The notes under the pieces: model-generated
Seen by the model: the letters and a program-made list of their open reading frames with translations, nothing else
Database searches by the model: none
What the model was told of the DNA's origin: nothing
Shown: piece after piece, positions 52,710 to 61,820 of the stretch
Layout of the letters: the number at the start of each line of letters is the position of its first letter
How positions within the stretch are numbered: position 1 is the stretch's first letter
Made by a program: the position numbers and the translations under genes
Source: VXNE01 sp965205735
GTDB taxonomy: Bacteria; Pseudomonadota; Gammaproteobacteria; Pseudomonadales; Azotimanducaceae
Reading direction: 5' to 3'
Length of the DNA stretch: 64,000 bases
Assembly: GCA_965205735.1 (NCBI GenBank)
Contig: OZ242179.1
Span: 2,480,001-2,544,000, forward strand

Positions 52710-54263
52710 TCACCACCTTTCCGGCCCGAAGGGCAGGCTCACCTCCTTTCCGGTCCAAAGGGCGCGTTCTTCGTCGTACGGCCCATTCACGACCTCCACC
52801 GGAGTGCCCAAAACGCCGGTAGAACGGGTCTTGGTGTCGTAGGCCACCCATTCGGGTAGCGCCTCGGTGCGTGGACTGCCGGTTCTGCCAAAGGCGCAAA
52901 ATGCATCCTGCAGGTTCCACGAGAGCGCATCCGTGGCTTCGCCGCGCCCGAAGTACCTGGCACTCGCGTCGCTGAAGGCATGTGTCCCGAATACGAAGCC
53001 GATGATGATTGCATGCGGCGCGCCGAGAATGCCTCCTTCCCAAGGCGATTCCCCCGCGAAGATGTAGTGATATGCCGACTGTCCGCGCGCGGCCATCGCT
53101 TCCGCCAGGCGGATCGCGGGTATGCGCATCTTCCGATCCGTCTCGATGGTCCAATACAGCGTAACCGGGTCGGTGGGAGCACCTCGGCGGGCACGGATCT
53201 CACGGTATCCATCGATCACCGCCTGCGCATCCTTGACGTTTTTCGAAATCTCGGCGGTCAACCCGGCTTCGTCGAGTTTCGACATGGTCGGATTCATCAT
53301 GGTGAAGCCGCGCCACTCGTCTCGCTGCGTGCCGACCAGGATCGAAACGCCGTCCGCCGCGCCCTGCTTGACCGCATCGAGCGGCATTGCCTCGATTTGG
53401 GTGCCATCAATAGTCGGCTGGTAGCACATGCCGTGGCCTCGAGCACTGTACCGGGCGGTAGCTTCGACGAGCGCCTCCGGGTGGAGCGCCATCAGCTTGT
53501 CCACGTCGTCCCCGGACAGGCCGAGTTCCTCCAGCACACCCTCCGAGATTTCCACGGCGCGTTCGAGGGTGTTCGCAGTGCTTGCCGCGCCGCTGATGGC
53601 GATGCCGCGATGAAACAGTCCCTTCGCAGGTGCAAGGGCGAGCAGCCCGGCGACACTCATCGCGCCGGCCGACTCGCCGAAGATGGTGACGCATCCCGGG
53701 TCGCCGCCGAATTCAGCAATGTTGTCGCGCACCCATTCGAGGGCCGCGGCCTGGTCGAGCAACCCCTCGTTCCCGGTCGCCGGAATACGCCCGCCCGTCA
53801 CCTCGTTCAAGTTGAGAAATCCCAGCCCGCCAAGCCGATAGTTGATGGTGACCACCACCACATCGCAGCGCCGCGACATTATCTCGCCGTCATAGATCGG
53901 CGTACCCCCGGTGCCGCCCGAGAAACCGCCGCCGTGGATCCATACCATCACGGGCCGTTTGGCGTCGTCGAGGCCCGGCGTCCAGACGTTCAGTTGCAGG
54001 CAGTCTTCGTCACGGTAGGCGGCATTGCGTGCGTTGAACACGAACGACAGGGGGCTGTCGGGGTTGTCGGCCACCCGCTGCCACGCCTGCTTGCCCCAGT
54101 CGCCGTTTGCTGCGCGCACGCCCGACCAGGTCGCCGGCAGCTCCGGGGGGCGCCAACGCATCTCCCCCATGGGAGCGGCCGCAAAGGGGATGCCTCTGAA
54201 GCTGTGGATGCCATTGTTGCTGGCACCCTCTACCTTGCCGTACCGCGTCTCTACGATGGCCAT
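52710..54263 (-). CDS. Type B carboxylesterase
   Basis: 517 residues, no signal peptide. Alpha/beta hydrolase with the nucleophile elbow FGESAGAMS (about residue 196), oxyanion hole HGGGFSGGT, EDCLQLNVW and late His in FGRTGSPRTEALPEW region. Start at ATG 54263, behind a run of nine G that acts as ribosome site; a TTG 15 bases upstream opens into that run. The homopolymer may vary in length. Confidence 0.92.
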   Translation of the reverse strand: MAIVETRYGKVEGASNNGIHSFRGIPFAAAPMGEMRWRPPELPATWSGVRAANGDWGKQAWQRVADNPDSPLSFVFNARNAAYRDEDCLQLNVWTPGLDDAKRPVMVWIHGGGFSGGTGGTPIYDGEIMSRRCDVVVVTINYRLGGLGFLNLNEVTGGRIPATGNEGLLDQAAALEWVRDNIAEFGGDPGCVTIFGESAGAMSVAGLLALAPAKGLFHRGIAISGAASTANTLERAVEISEGVLEELGLSGDDVDKLMALHPEALVEATARYSARGHGMCYQPTIDGTQIEAMPLDAVKQGAADGVSILVGTQRDEWRGFTMMNPTMSKLDEAGLTAEISKNVKDAQAVIDGYREIRARRGAPTDPVTLYWTIETDRKMRIPAIRLAEAMAARGQSAYHYIFAGESPWEGGILGAPHAIIIGFVFGTHAFSDASARYFGRGEATDALSWNLQDAFCAFGRTGSPRTEALPEWVAYDTKTRSTGVLGTPVEVVNGPYDEERALWTGKEVSLPFGPERW

Positions 54264-54345
54264 GTGTCCCCCCCCCAATTCTGTTCGTTAACGCTTTAGT
54301 GTGGTGTTCCCTACCAACAAGCGCAATACCGGTTGCGGGCCGTGC

Positions 54346-54933
54346 TTAGCCGTTCTCTTCTTTCCACGCGATGACCGCTGCCCGCAACTCGGGGAAGTAC
54401 TCTTCGAAATCGTCCATCAAGACCGGTAGCTGCGCGCCGATGATCGCGTCGAGTTCGTATACGAGGTGTGCGAACCGCAAGCGCTCCAGGATGTAGGTCA
54501 TGGCACGCAGCACCGTGGCCGGTTCACGGTAGCGTGAGAGCACGTCGGCGTCCCGGAAGCGCCGGAAATACCTTCGTCCATGCTCGGGCAGGAACTGATC
54601 GTATGCGCCGATGGCGTCGTACGCCACGGCCGCGAACGCTGTGAGTTCGCCGTAACCATGACTGTCCCATTGCAATGCGAGACAGTGATCGGCCACGACA
54701 TCGAGTAGTACCGGTGCGGCCCGGCGCAGCCGCGGATCAAACCGCCGCACACTGACCCGAATTCCGGGCAAGCGATTGCTCACCGCGTCGACCCGGCGAT
54801 GTAGGCGAATACCCGCCCGCAGCGGCTCCGGCAGCTCGCCCGGCACCGGTCCCTTGATGAAATCGCCGATGAACCCGCCCGCAATCAGCGCCGTGTCCGG
54901 GTAGGCCAGCGTGCAGTGGGCGAGAAAGTTCAC
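54346..54933 (-). CDS. acpH: ACP phosphodiesterase (DUF479)
   Basis: 195 residues from a GTG overlapping the gshA stop. MNFLAHCTLAYPDTALIAGG N-terminus, GDFIKGP, LHRRVDAVSNRLP and VVADHCLALQW match AcpH of the HD superfamily, which removes 4'-phosphopantetheine from acyl carrier protein. Confidence 0.9.
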   Translation of the reverse strand: MNFLAHCTLAYPDTALIAGGFIGDFIKGPVPGELPEPLRAGIRLHRRVDAVSNRLPGIRVSVRRFDPRLRRAAPVLLDVVADHCLALQWDSHGYGELTAFAAVAYDAIGAYDQFLPEHGRRYFRRFRDADVLSRYREPATVLRAMTYILERLRFAHLVYELDAIIGAQLPVLMDDFEEYFPELRAAVIAWKEENG

Positions 54934-56516
54934 GCCCGCCGCGCGTCAGGGACCGGGTCCTGTTCGTACCCCTTGCGCGAGCGGGCAAAATATTCGTCAA
55001 AGGTCCCGCGCTCACTGGCTTCCCTGCGCGTTTGCGCGGCCATCGATTCACGGCTCAAGCGCTCGAAAAACGCTACCCGCTCCTTCCTCAACGGACTCTC
55101 CGAGAAGTAGGCCTTGTGCGACGCCGACCGATGCTGCGCGAAAGAGCGGTAGGAGGTCTCTGCGAGGCGCATGCTCTCCAGTATGCGCGCCGATGGTGTG
55201 CGTTCGGGTCGTGCAACTTTGGCCCGTTGCGCGTCGACGGCCTCCCCGACGTGGCTGTCGCCAGAGACTTCGTCGATCAGGTTCGCAACCACGCTGCAGT
55301 CATCGAGTATCCGGGTCGCCCAGGCGGAGCAGCTCACGGTTGTGTTGCCGTCGTCGAGCAGCAGGTTCGGATCGCGACCACGGTCGACGACGGCGCGTTG
55401 ATTGGTCTGAATGCGACCGGACTCCTCCGGGCTGTCGGGAGGACTGTCGCGGAGCAGGCACGCGAGCAGGAAAGCATCCAGAAAGCGCGCCGCCCGCGCG
55501 TCGATCCCGGTGGGCAGGAACGGATCGAGGTCCAGACATCGCACTTCGACGTATTCGACGCCTCGATCATTCAACGCCGCCAGAGGCATTTCGCCCGAGC
55601 GTGTCCGCCGTTTGGGACGGATTGGGCTGTAGAACTCGTTTTCGATCTGTAGTAGCGCGGTGCCGAGCTGTCTGTACTCGCCGTTCGCATCGCGCAGACC
55701 GATTGCTTCGTAGGGCGGATACGGCGTAGTCAACGCCTGGCGCATGGTGGCGGAGTAGTCCGCAAGGCTGTTGTACGAGACGTGCAGCGAAGACTGGGCG
55801 CTGGACTGATAGCCGAGAGCGCCCATCCGCAGCGCCGTTGCGTGGGGCAGGTACAAGGTTGTCTCGTCAAATTGCTGCAGCGCGTGCAGCCGCTCGGCCA
55901 CGAAGGAAGCACAGACAGCCGGTGATGCGCCAAACAGATAGATCAGCAGCCAGGAATCGCGCCGGAAATTACGGATGAGGTCGAAGTAGGCGTGGGTCGG
56001 CGTATCGTCGTCGAGGGTTTGATGCCGCGCCCTGGCGATAACCGGCCACAGCGCGTCCGGCACCGAGAAGTTGTAGTGGATGCCTGAAATCGTCTGCATG
56101 ACCCGACCATAGCGATAGCCGAGCCCCCGCCGATAGATCGTCTTGATGCGGCCAATATGGGATTCCCCGTAGCGGCCCAGCGGGACCGCGTCACCGGCGG
56201 TAAGCGCGCACGGCATGCTCGCGGCCCATAGCAACTCGTCCTGCAGGTGCCGATAGACAAAGCGGTGGATGTCGTCCAGTTCCGCGAGACACGCGGCGGC
56301 GCTTTCATGCACGCCGGTGATCAATTCCGGCTGCGCCTCGCTGTAGTCCGTCGTGATGTGCGGATGGGTGAGCGCCGCGCCCAACGCGGGAGGGTGCGGC
56401 GTCTGGGCGAGTGTCCCGCGTGGGGTCACCCGCAAGCTCTCTTTTTCGATACCGCGGCGCAGGTGCGCGAGTCCCTCTCGGCCCCGCAAACCCCTGATCG
56501 CGTCAGCGCTTATCAC
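54930..56516 (-). CDS. gshA: Glutamate-cysteine ligase
   Basis: 528 residues from the GTG at 56516 (ISADAIRGLRGREGLAHLRR follows); a longer frame extends into pckA. RRGIEKESLRVTP, TTDYSEAQPELIT, ISGIHYNFSVPDALW and EVRCLDLDPFLPTGI are family motifs of the proteobacterial type. First step of glutathione synthesis. Stop overlaps acpH; 23 bp after pckA. Confidence 0.95.
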   Translation of the reverse strand: MISADAIRGLRGREGLAHLRRGIEKESLRVTPRGTLAQTPHPPALGAALTHPHITTDYSEAQPELITGVHESAAACLAELDDIHRFVYRHLQDELLWAASMPCALTAGDAVPLGRYGESHIGRIKTIYRRGLGYRYGRVMQTISGIHYNFSVPDALWPVIARARHQTLDDDTPTHAYFDLIRNFRRDSWLLIYLFGASPAVCASFVAERLHALQQFDETTLYLPHATALRMGALGYQSSAQSSLHVSYNSLADYSATMRQALTTPYPPYEAIGLRDANGEYRQLGTALLQIENEFYSPIRPKRRTRSGEMPLAALNDRGVEYVEVRCLDLDPFLPTGIDARAARFLDAFLLACLLRDSPPDSPEESGRIQTNQRAVVDRGRDPNLLLDDGNTTVSCSAWATRILDDCSVVANLIDEVSGDSHVGEAVDAQRAKVARPERTPSARILESMRLAETSYRSFAQHRSASHKAYFSESPLRKERVAFFERLSRESMAAQTRREASERGTFDEYFARSRKGYEQDPVPDARRA

Positions 56517-56539
56517 GATGGGACGTTGACGGTCGGGAG

Positions 56540-58102
56540 TCAGGCGACCTTCGGTCCCGCGTCCACGATCACCCGATCGACATCGAACTTCTGAAAGTTG
56601 TCGACAAATTTTCCGATCAGGCTTGCCGCGGCGGCATCGTAGGCGGCCTTGTCCGCCCACGTGACCCGGGGATTCAGGAGCGCGTCGTCGACACCGGCAA
56701 CCGTGACGGGAATGTCGAGGTTCAATCCGGGAAGGTGCGTCGTCGGCGTATGACGCAAAACGCCGGACTGTATGGCGGCGACAATCGACCGCGTAGCCGG
56801 AATGCTGAATCGTCTGCCGACACCATAGCCGCCGCCGGTCCAGCCCGTATTGACCAGATACACCCGCGAGCCGAACTCGCTGATGCGCTTGATCAGGAGA
56901 TCAGCGTATACGCGCGCCGGCCGCGGGAAGAACGCGGCGCCGAAGCATGTGGAAAACGTCGCGGAATACGCTTCCTTCGAGCCGACGACCGTGGATCCCA
57001 CTTGCGCGGTATAGCCAGACAGGAAGTGATAGGCAGCGGCTTCCTTGGATAGCGCGGCCACGGGCGGCAGCACGCCGCTCACATCGCAGGTGAGAAAGAT
57101 GATGGAATCCGGCTCGCCGGCGCGGTTCTCCGGCACCTTGGCCTCTATGTTGTCCAGAGGATAACAGGCGCGCGTGTTTTCCGTGAGGGACGCGTCCGCA
57201 TAGTCGGGCTCGCGCGTGACGGGATCCATCACGACGTTCTCGACGATGGCACCGAACGAGATCGCGTCATAGATCACCGGTTCGTTCTCGCGCGTCAGAT
57301 CGATGCACTTGGCATAGCAGCCGCCTTCGATATTGAACACGCCGCCCTTGGCCCAACCATGCTCGTCGTCACCGATCAGCAGACGCGTCGGATCCGCCGA
57401 CAGCGTCGTCTTGCCGGTGCCGGAAAGGCCGAAGAAAAGCGTGACGTCGCCATCCGGACCGGCATTCGCCGCGCAATGCATGGGTAGTACATCGCTGTCC
57501 GGCAGCAGAAAGTTCTGAACACCGAATAGGGACTTCTTCATCTCGCCCGCGTACCGCAGCCCGGCTAGCAGTATGCGTCGCCGGTCGAAATTGAGCATCA
57601 CCGCCACGTCGCTACGGGTGCCGTCGCGCGCCGGAGAACAGACGAAGTTCGGCGCGTTGACCACCTCCCATACGTCCTTCTCCTTCGGATTGAAGGTATT
57701 CGGCACAATGAAAAGCGAACGCCCGAACAGCGCGTGCCACGCGTATTCCGTCGTGACCTCCATGGGCAGGTAGTGTTTCGGATCGGCGCCGACGTGCAGA
57801 TGGGAAACGAAGGTCTCCCGATCCGCCAGGTGCGTCTGAATGCGATTCCACAAGGCATCGAATACAGAGGGTTTGATCGGATGGTTGATGGGTCCCCAGT
57901 CGACAAACGCAGAAGCTGCCGGACCATCCACGATGAAGCGGTCATCGGGCGAACGCCCCGTGCGTTTACCCGTTTCGACAACGATTGCTCCACTGGACGA
58001 GAGCCGGCCTTCGCCGCGCAGAAGAGCGATTTCCGCCAGCGCTGCCGGACTCAGGTCGTAGTAGGTTTCGTTCCTGCTGGAAATGTCGATGTCGAGCGCC
58101 AT
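56540..58102 (-). CDS. pckA: Phosphoenolpyruvate carboxykinase (ATP)
   Basis: 520 residues from MALDIDISSRNETYYDLSPA. Kinase 1a loop GLSGTGKTTLSADP (about residue 235), kinase 2 IGDDEHGW, and RSPDDRFIVD near the N-terminus. Makes PEP from oxaloacetate. An in-frame ATG 42 bases upstream (58144) falls in the end of repeat R2 and gives a poorly conserved extension, so the inner ATG is preferred although its ribosome site is weak. Confidence 0.95.
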   Translation of the reverse strand: MALDIDISSRNETYYDLSPAALAEIALLRGEGRLSSSGAIVVETGKRTGRSPDDRFIVDGPAASAFVDWGPINHPIKPSVFDALWNRIQTHLADRETFVSHLHVGADPKHYLPMEVTTEYAWHALFGRSLFIVPNTFNPKEKDVWEVVNAPNFVCSPARDGTRSDVAVMLNFDRRRILLAGLRYAGEMKKSLFGVQNFLLPDSDVLPMHCAANAGPDGDVTLFFGLSGTGKTTLSADPTRLLIGDDEHGWAKGGVFNIEGGCYAKCIDLTRENEPVIYDAISFGAIVENVVMDPVTREPDYADASLTENTRACYPLDNIEAKVPENRAGEPDSIIFLTCDVSGVLPPVAALSKEAAAYHFLSGYTAQVGSTVVGSKEAYSATFSTCFGAAFFPRPARVYADLLIKRISEFGSRVYLVNTGWTGGGYGVGRRFSIPATRSIVAAIQSGVLRHTPTTHLPGLNLDIPVTVAGVDDALLNPRVTWADKAAYDAAAASLIGKFVDNFQKFDVDRVIVDAGPKVA

Positions 58103-58140
58103 TGACACTATCTTCGGTGGGTTTCGCGAATCATACACTT

Positions 58141-58296
58141 CCATGGAACAACCGTCCCCAAAGAGCGTCAGCGACCGGGGACGGTTGTTCCATGGTCGAC
58201 GAGTTGGGCCGGGCCGGAGCCCTCAGCCGGGGAGCGCGAGGGGGCACTCCCTCGCAAAGAAAGACGCCGGAGCCGAAGGATCCGGCCGTGGGGCAC
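58141..58296 (+). repeat. R2 dispersed repeat, copy a, with a perfect 19-bp palindrome
   Basis: The left part is a perfect hairpin: CCATGGAACAACCGTCCCC (58141-58159) pairs with 58177-58195 around a 17-base loop. The remainder includes GGGCCGGGCC and a second palindromic GAGGGGGCACTCCCTC, ending in GTGGGGCA. It aligns with the reverse complement of 15523-15674. No U-tract, so not a standard terminator. Confidence 0.85.
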
Positions 58297-58416
58297 GCAC
58301 GTCCCGCATAGTGCCCGAAGCAGTAGAACCTATTGGACGCCACCGGGTCTCAAGCTTTCGTCGAGCGCCCAAACCGCTACACTGGCGCAGGTACAAACGC
58401 GACTGGAGAACGGGCC

Positions 58417-59122
58417 ATGACCGCGCAAACCCCCATGAGTGATCCCGTCAGAATCACGGTGTTCCGATGGGCGGGCGCATGGGGGCCGTTCAAGGTCAAC
58501 ATCCCCTGCGGCGAGTGCTCGTTGACGAAGGACATCATCCAGGACTGCATCGATACGGACCTGGCGGGAATCGATGTGGAACTCGACCTGCGCGATTGGC
58601 TGAGCGAGTGGTGGAAGCCGCTGCCCAAAGGCGGCTGGCATGCCCCTATCGTGCTTGTCAACGGCAAGATCATCTCGCAAGGCAGGGCACTCAACCGTGG
58701 CGTGTTGACCCAGGCCGTCATCGAAGCCGCGACCACGGATAGGCCGCTACCTGGCAACCACATCTTCGGTAAGTCGACCTGACCCAGGCCGCCTGGCAAC
58801 CACATCTTCGCATTGCGTTCGGGCGAAGGGCTACCTGGCGCAAGCCCATGTCCCAAACCAATACTACGATGTCGTCAAGGACACCCGGGCGCTCTACGAG
58901 ATGCTGGCCCGGGTGAAGCCGATCATCGGGCCCAAGACACCCGTCACCGTGCCGCAGATCTGGATCGACGGGTCCTATATCGGCGGGGCGGATTCACTCA
59001 AGCAGGTCCTGGGGCTTTCCGAAGTCGTACCGAACCCGGACCGCGGCCAATGTTCGCTATCGCCCGGGAAGGGTCCGGGCCATCGACCGACGACCGAAGC
59101 CGTCGAGCCTACCGACGTGTAG
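58417..59122 (+). pseudogene. Thioredoxin-fold/glutaredoxin fusion, disrupted at the glutaredoxin active site
   Basis: The first part (58417-58782, 121 codons, ATG behind GGAG) has a thioredoxin-like CGEC and ends ...PGNHIFGKST then TGA. A glutaredoxin body continues from 58811 in another frame: HCVRAKGYLAQAHVPNQYYD, then TVPQIWIDGSYIGGAD. Removing a 25-bp insertion (58786-58810), which copies 58741-58768 minus three bases, restores one frame: KST-TGA-PHC-VRAKGYL. The TGA then stands exactly at the first Cys of the expected CPHC site. So there are two lesions, a duplication and a Cys-to-stop change. The upstream part may still be expressed alone. Confidence 0.65.
58741..58810 (+). repeat. 25-28 bp direct repeat
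   Basis: AGGCCGCTACCTGGCAACCA and on to CATCTTCG (58741-58768) recurs as 58786-58810 lacking the bases CTA. The second copy interrupts the glutaredoxin part of the fusion gene. Confidence 0.85.
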
Positions 59123-59791
59123 GAGCTTGCGCCGCACAGACGGCTGCAACTTTCTAGCGGCATCCTCAGGCACTATAGGTGGCGCCCGCGGCGGCTCGCC
59201 GGCCGCCATCCACGTCCAGAGCGAAGCGAATGCCGTGTCGATCGCGCGGCGAAGGCTGGAGCCACGTTCCACGGTGAGCGCACGACGGTCCCAGTGCTAA
59301 GACGCGAGTACGGTGTAGTTCCCACGATGGTGTCCACGCTTTGCCTTTGCGCTACTGTGGATTGGTAGGCAGGAGTCTGCGCCCCAGTAGCCGCGTCAGC
59401 ATGAACCACTCATACGCGACTAAATCCGTAACCAAACACGACAGTCGAGAAGAAACGCTCTATAGAGGGGCATTTGACAACCCGGATGCGTCAACCGGCT
59501 CCATGCTGCGAATCCGCACGGCGGCGCGCTCGTCGGGAAAAGGGATGTGGACCGGCACTCCGGGCAATCGTGTCGGGAGGACTTGGCCATCCTTCCATAG
59601 ACGTTTCCCACCGCCACCGCCGCTTGTCCGCACGCCCGCAACAAGTAACGGTCGGCAGCGGTTGATTTTCCCACCGACTGGCGTCTAAGAGTACGGGACG
59701 ACCCCGGCGGTCCGGTGCTGGACGTGATGCTGCCGTCCGCGAAACGGGCTGCGGCGTGAACGGTCGCGCCAATCAATAAACGGAGGCGCGC
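59123..59791. other. Long intergenic region, no gene supported
   Basis: About 670 bp. Several long minus-strand open frames cross it but look like shadows (Arg/Pro-rich, no family features). No repeat copy or clear terminator was seen. Confidence 0.5.
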
Positions 59792-60349
59792 ATGTATTCG
59801 ACTGTGGTGGCGATACCGAAGGACCGCACCCGGACACGCGCGGTGTGGTTGCTGACGCTGCCGTTTCTGTGGTTTGCATCGCCGACGTTGAGCACGTGCC
59901 TGGCTGGGGGTGCGGTCGCGATGACGGGCGTAGCGATCCGCGCATGGGCTGCCGGGATAGTCCGCAAGAACTTGCGGTTGGCCACCGTAGGGCCGTACGC
60001 GCTCGTGCGGCACCCTCTCTACCTTGGGGGGCTGCTCATCGGGATTGGCTTGACGCTTGCGGGGGGGCATTGGATCTGGCCGACGACTTTCCTGTTGTTC
60101 TACGTGCGGATGTACAGCGCCACCATCGGCTACGAGGAGGAGCAACTCGAACGGCTTTTCGGTGACGCCTTCCGCGCTTACCGCGCACGCGTACCCCGCC
60201 TCCTGCCGCGACTCCTCCCCGGTCCAGGCGGTTCGCTGGAGGGAGGCTTCACATTGGCGCAGTACATCAGGAACGGCGAGTGGAACGTGCTTCTCGGCGT
60301 CGCCGCGGGCCTGGGGCTGCTGGCCGGGAAGATAGCTTTGGGCCTTTGA
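59792..60349 (+). CDS. Isoprenylcysteine carboxyl methyltransferase-like membrane protein
   Basis: 185 residues with about four membrane helices. VGPYALVRHPLYLGGLLIGI and the EEEQLERLFGDAFRAYRARV signature form the SAM-binding end of ICMT/PEMT-type methyltransferases. Bacterial members methylate lipids or small molecules; the substrate is unknown. Start behind GGAGG at a usual spacing. Confidence 0.85.
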   Translation: MYSTVVAIPKDRTRTRAVWLLTLPFLWFASPTLSTCLAGGAVAMTGVAIRAWAAGIVRKNLRLATVGPYALVRHPLYLGGLLIGIGLTLAGGHWIWPTTFLLFYVRMYSATIGYEEEQLERLFGDAFRAYRARVPRLLPRLLPGPGGSLEGGFTLAQYIRNGEWNVLLGVAAGLGLLAGKIALGL

Positions 60350-60432
60350 GGATGGGACATGCGATTGATTCGCGGTGTGTATAGCGTCTAAACCGTACTG
60401 CCCTACGGCGAGATGGGAATTGGACAGGCGAG

Positions 60433-61083
60433 ATGAGAAACACAATGCGATCGTTGGTGTATTGCATCGTGCTGTTGGTAGCCGGCGTTGTTTGGGCTGG
60501 CGATAGCGAGAGAAGCGAGGAGCGTCCGATTGAGATTGGCGTCCGCGGCGCAGCAATCTTCGGCCCCGGCGAACCGACCAACGACATGGTCGGCGCGGGC
60601 GTGTTCGGTCGGGTTCGGATGGCCCCGGGATGGGCCGTCGGGATCGGCCTGGATCAGTTCAACTACGATGTCGAGACCCCGATCGGCGCGGTCGGGCTCA
60701 AGGCACCCGAAGCGGACGCGTCGGGGAAAAGCAATGCGCTGTCCGGATGGATCGAGCGCAACCGCTTGATCTCCCGGCGCTTGGAGTGGTTCGCGGCCGC
60801 CGGCGCTTCATACGTGTCCGTGGACGTGGAACCGCTCTCGGGAACGACCGATGCGGGACACTCCTACATGCTGACTAACGACATCTCCAACGAATTCTCC
60901 CTGTTCGCCGATTTCGGTCTACGGCTCGAACCAGCAACCGGGCTTCGATTGGAATCCGGCGTCAGGATCGAACGTCGCTTCGGGGACTGGAAGTTCAAGG
61001 ACACCGTCTCTGGCCGGGAAGGTAGCCTGGACGACTATGGGACCACGGGCCTATGGCTCGGCATCTCCCATAGGTTTCGATAG
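60433..61083 (+). CDS. Outer-membrane beta-barrel family protein
   Basis: 216 residues with a signal peptide (MRSLVYCIVLLVAGVVWA, cleaved about residue 23). Alternating strand pattern with glycine-rich and aromatic turns and a C-terminal LGISHRFR; the last residue is Arg after Phe, slightly unlike the usual terminal Phe. Function unknown. Upstream of the ECF sigma gene in the same direction. Confidence 0.75.
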   Translation: MRNTMRSLVYCIVLLVAGVVWAGDSERSEERPIEIGVRGAAIFGPGEPTNDMVGAGVFGRVRMAPGWAVGIGLDQFNYDVETPIGAVGLKAPEADASGKSNALSGWIERNRLISRRLEWFAAAGASYVSVDVEPLSGTTDAGHSYMLTNDISNEFSLFADFGLRLEPATGLRLESGVRIERRFGDWKFKDTVSGREGSLDDYGTTGLWLGISHRFR

Positions 61084-61214
61084 GAACCGGCGGAAGTGCG
61101 ACGCTTCGGGTCAGTTCAGCGGCCACCGGGGCTTGTCGCGGGCCGACGGTCGTTGCCGATGAGCGCCGAGCGGTTGGCGAGCCATCGGCGTCTCGTACGC
61201 GTTCGTCGAGCCCC

Positions 61215-61820
61215 ATGAAACGGATGCTCCATTCGCGAGACAGGCACCTCGCGCAGCGCGTGCTCCGCAAGGAGCGGGCAGCCTTCGACGAGTTCTTCGA
61301 GAACTACTTTTCTCGACTGTACCGGTTCTGTGCCGCCCGGATGCGAAATCGCCGCGGCCAGAACGATGTCGAGGATCTGGTACAGGAGACGATAGTGAAA
61401 GCGCTCCGAAACCTGGAGGGCTACAGGGGCGAGGCGTCGCTGTTCACGTGGCTGTGCCAGATCTGCCGACACGAGATCGCGAGTTGGCACCGTCGACACG
61501 CACGCTGGCCAGAGACCGTGGCGAGCATCGACGACGACCCCGCCGTGCGGGCCGCCATCGAAAGCCTGGACATCGAATTGTCCGAGGAGCTTGACCGGCG
61601 CGCGTCGATCTCGGAGCTTGTTCAGCTGGCGCTGGATCGCCTGCCGGGAGACTACGCGTCCGCCTTGGAGCAGAAGTACCTGGCGGGAAACTCGGTCCAG
61701 GAGATCGCGGGTCGGCTGGGCCGGAGCGTGATCGCCACGCAGTCGCTGCTCGCGCGCGCCAGGACCGCCTTCATGCGCTCGTACGGCGACCTGCAACGGG
61801 AATTTGGAGCGAACACATGA
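61215..61820 (+). CDS. ECF-type RNA polymerase sigma factor
   Basis: 201 residues. Region 2 (about 20-90) with DVEDLVQETIVKALRNL and region 4 (about 135-190) with LDRLPGDYASALEQKYLAG and VQEIAGRLGRS helix-turn-helix; no region 1 or 3. Overlaps the FecR-domain gene by 4 bp, so that protein is presumably its membrane regulator. Confidence 0.93.
   Translation: MKRMLHSRDRHLAQRVLRKERAAFDEFFENYFSRLYRFCAARMRNRRGQNDVEDLVQETIVKALRNLEGYRGEASLFTWLCQICRHEIASWHRRHARWPETVASIDDDPAVRAAIESLDIELSEELDRRASISELVQLALDRLPGDYASALEQKYLAGNSVQEIAGRLGRSVIATQSLLARARTAFMRSYGDLQREFGANT

Noticed and set aside
58780..58830. Selenocysteine insertion at the TGA of the thioredoxin-glutaredoxin gene
   Set aside because: The small hairpin after the TGA is partly made by the inserted duplication, and the downstream frame does not give glutaredoxin sequence; kept only as a question.
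59420..60556. Minus-strand open frame of 378 codons over the 59-kb gap
   Set aside because: Arg/Pro-rich, overlaps the ICMT-like gene, no recognisable domain.
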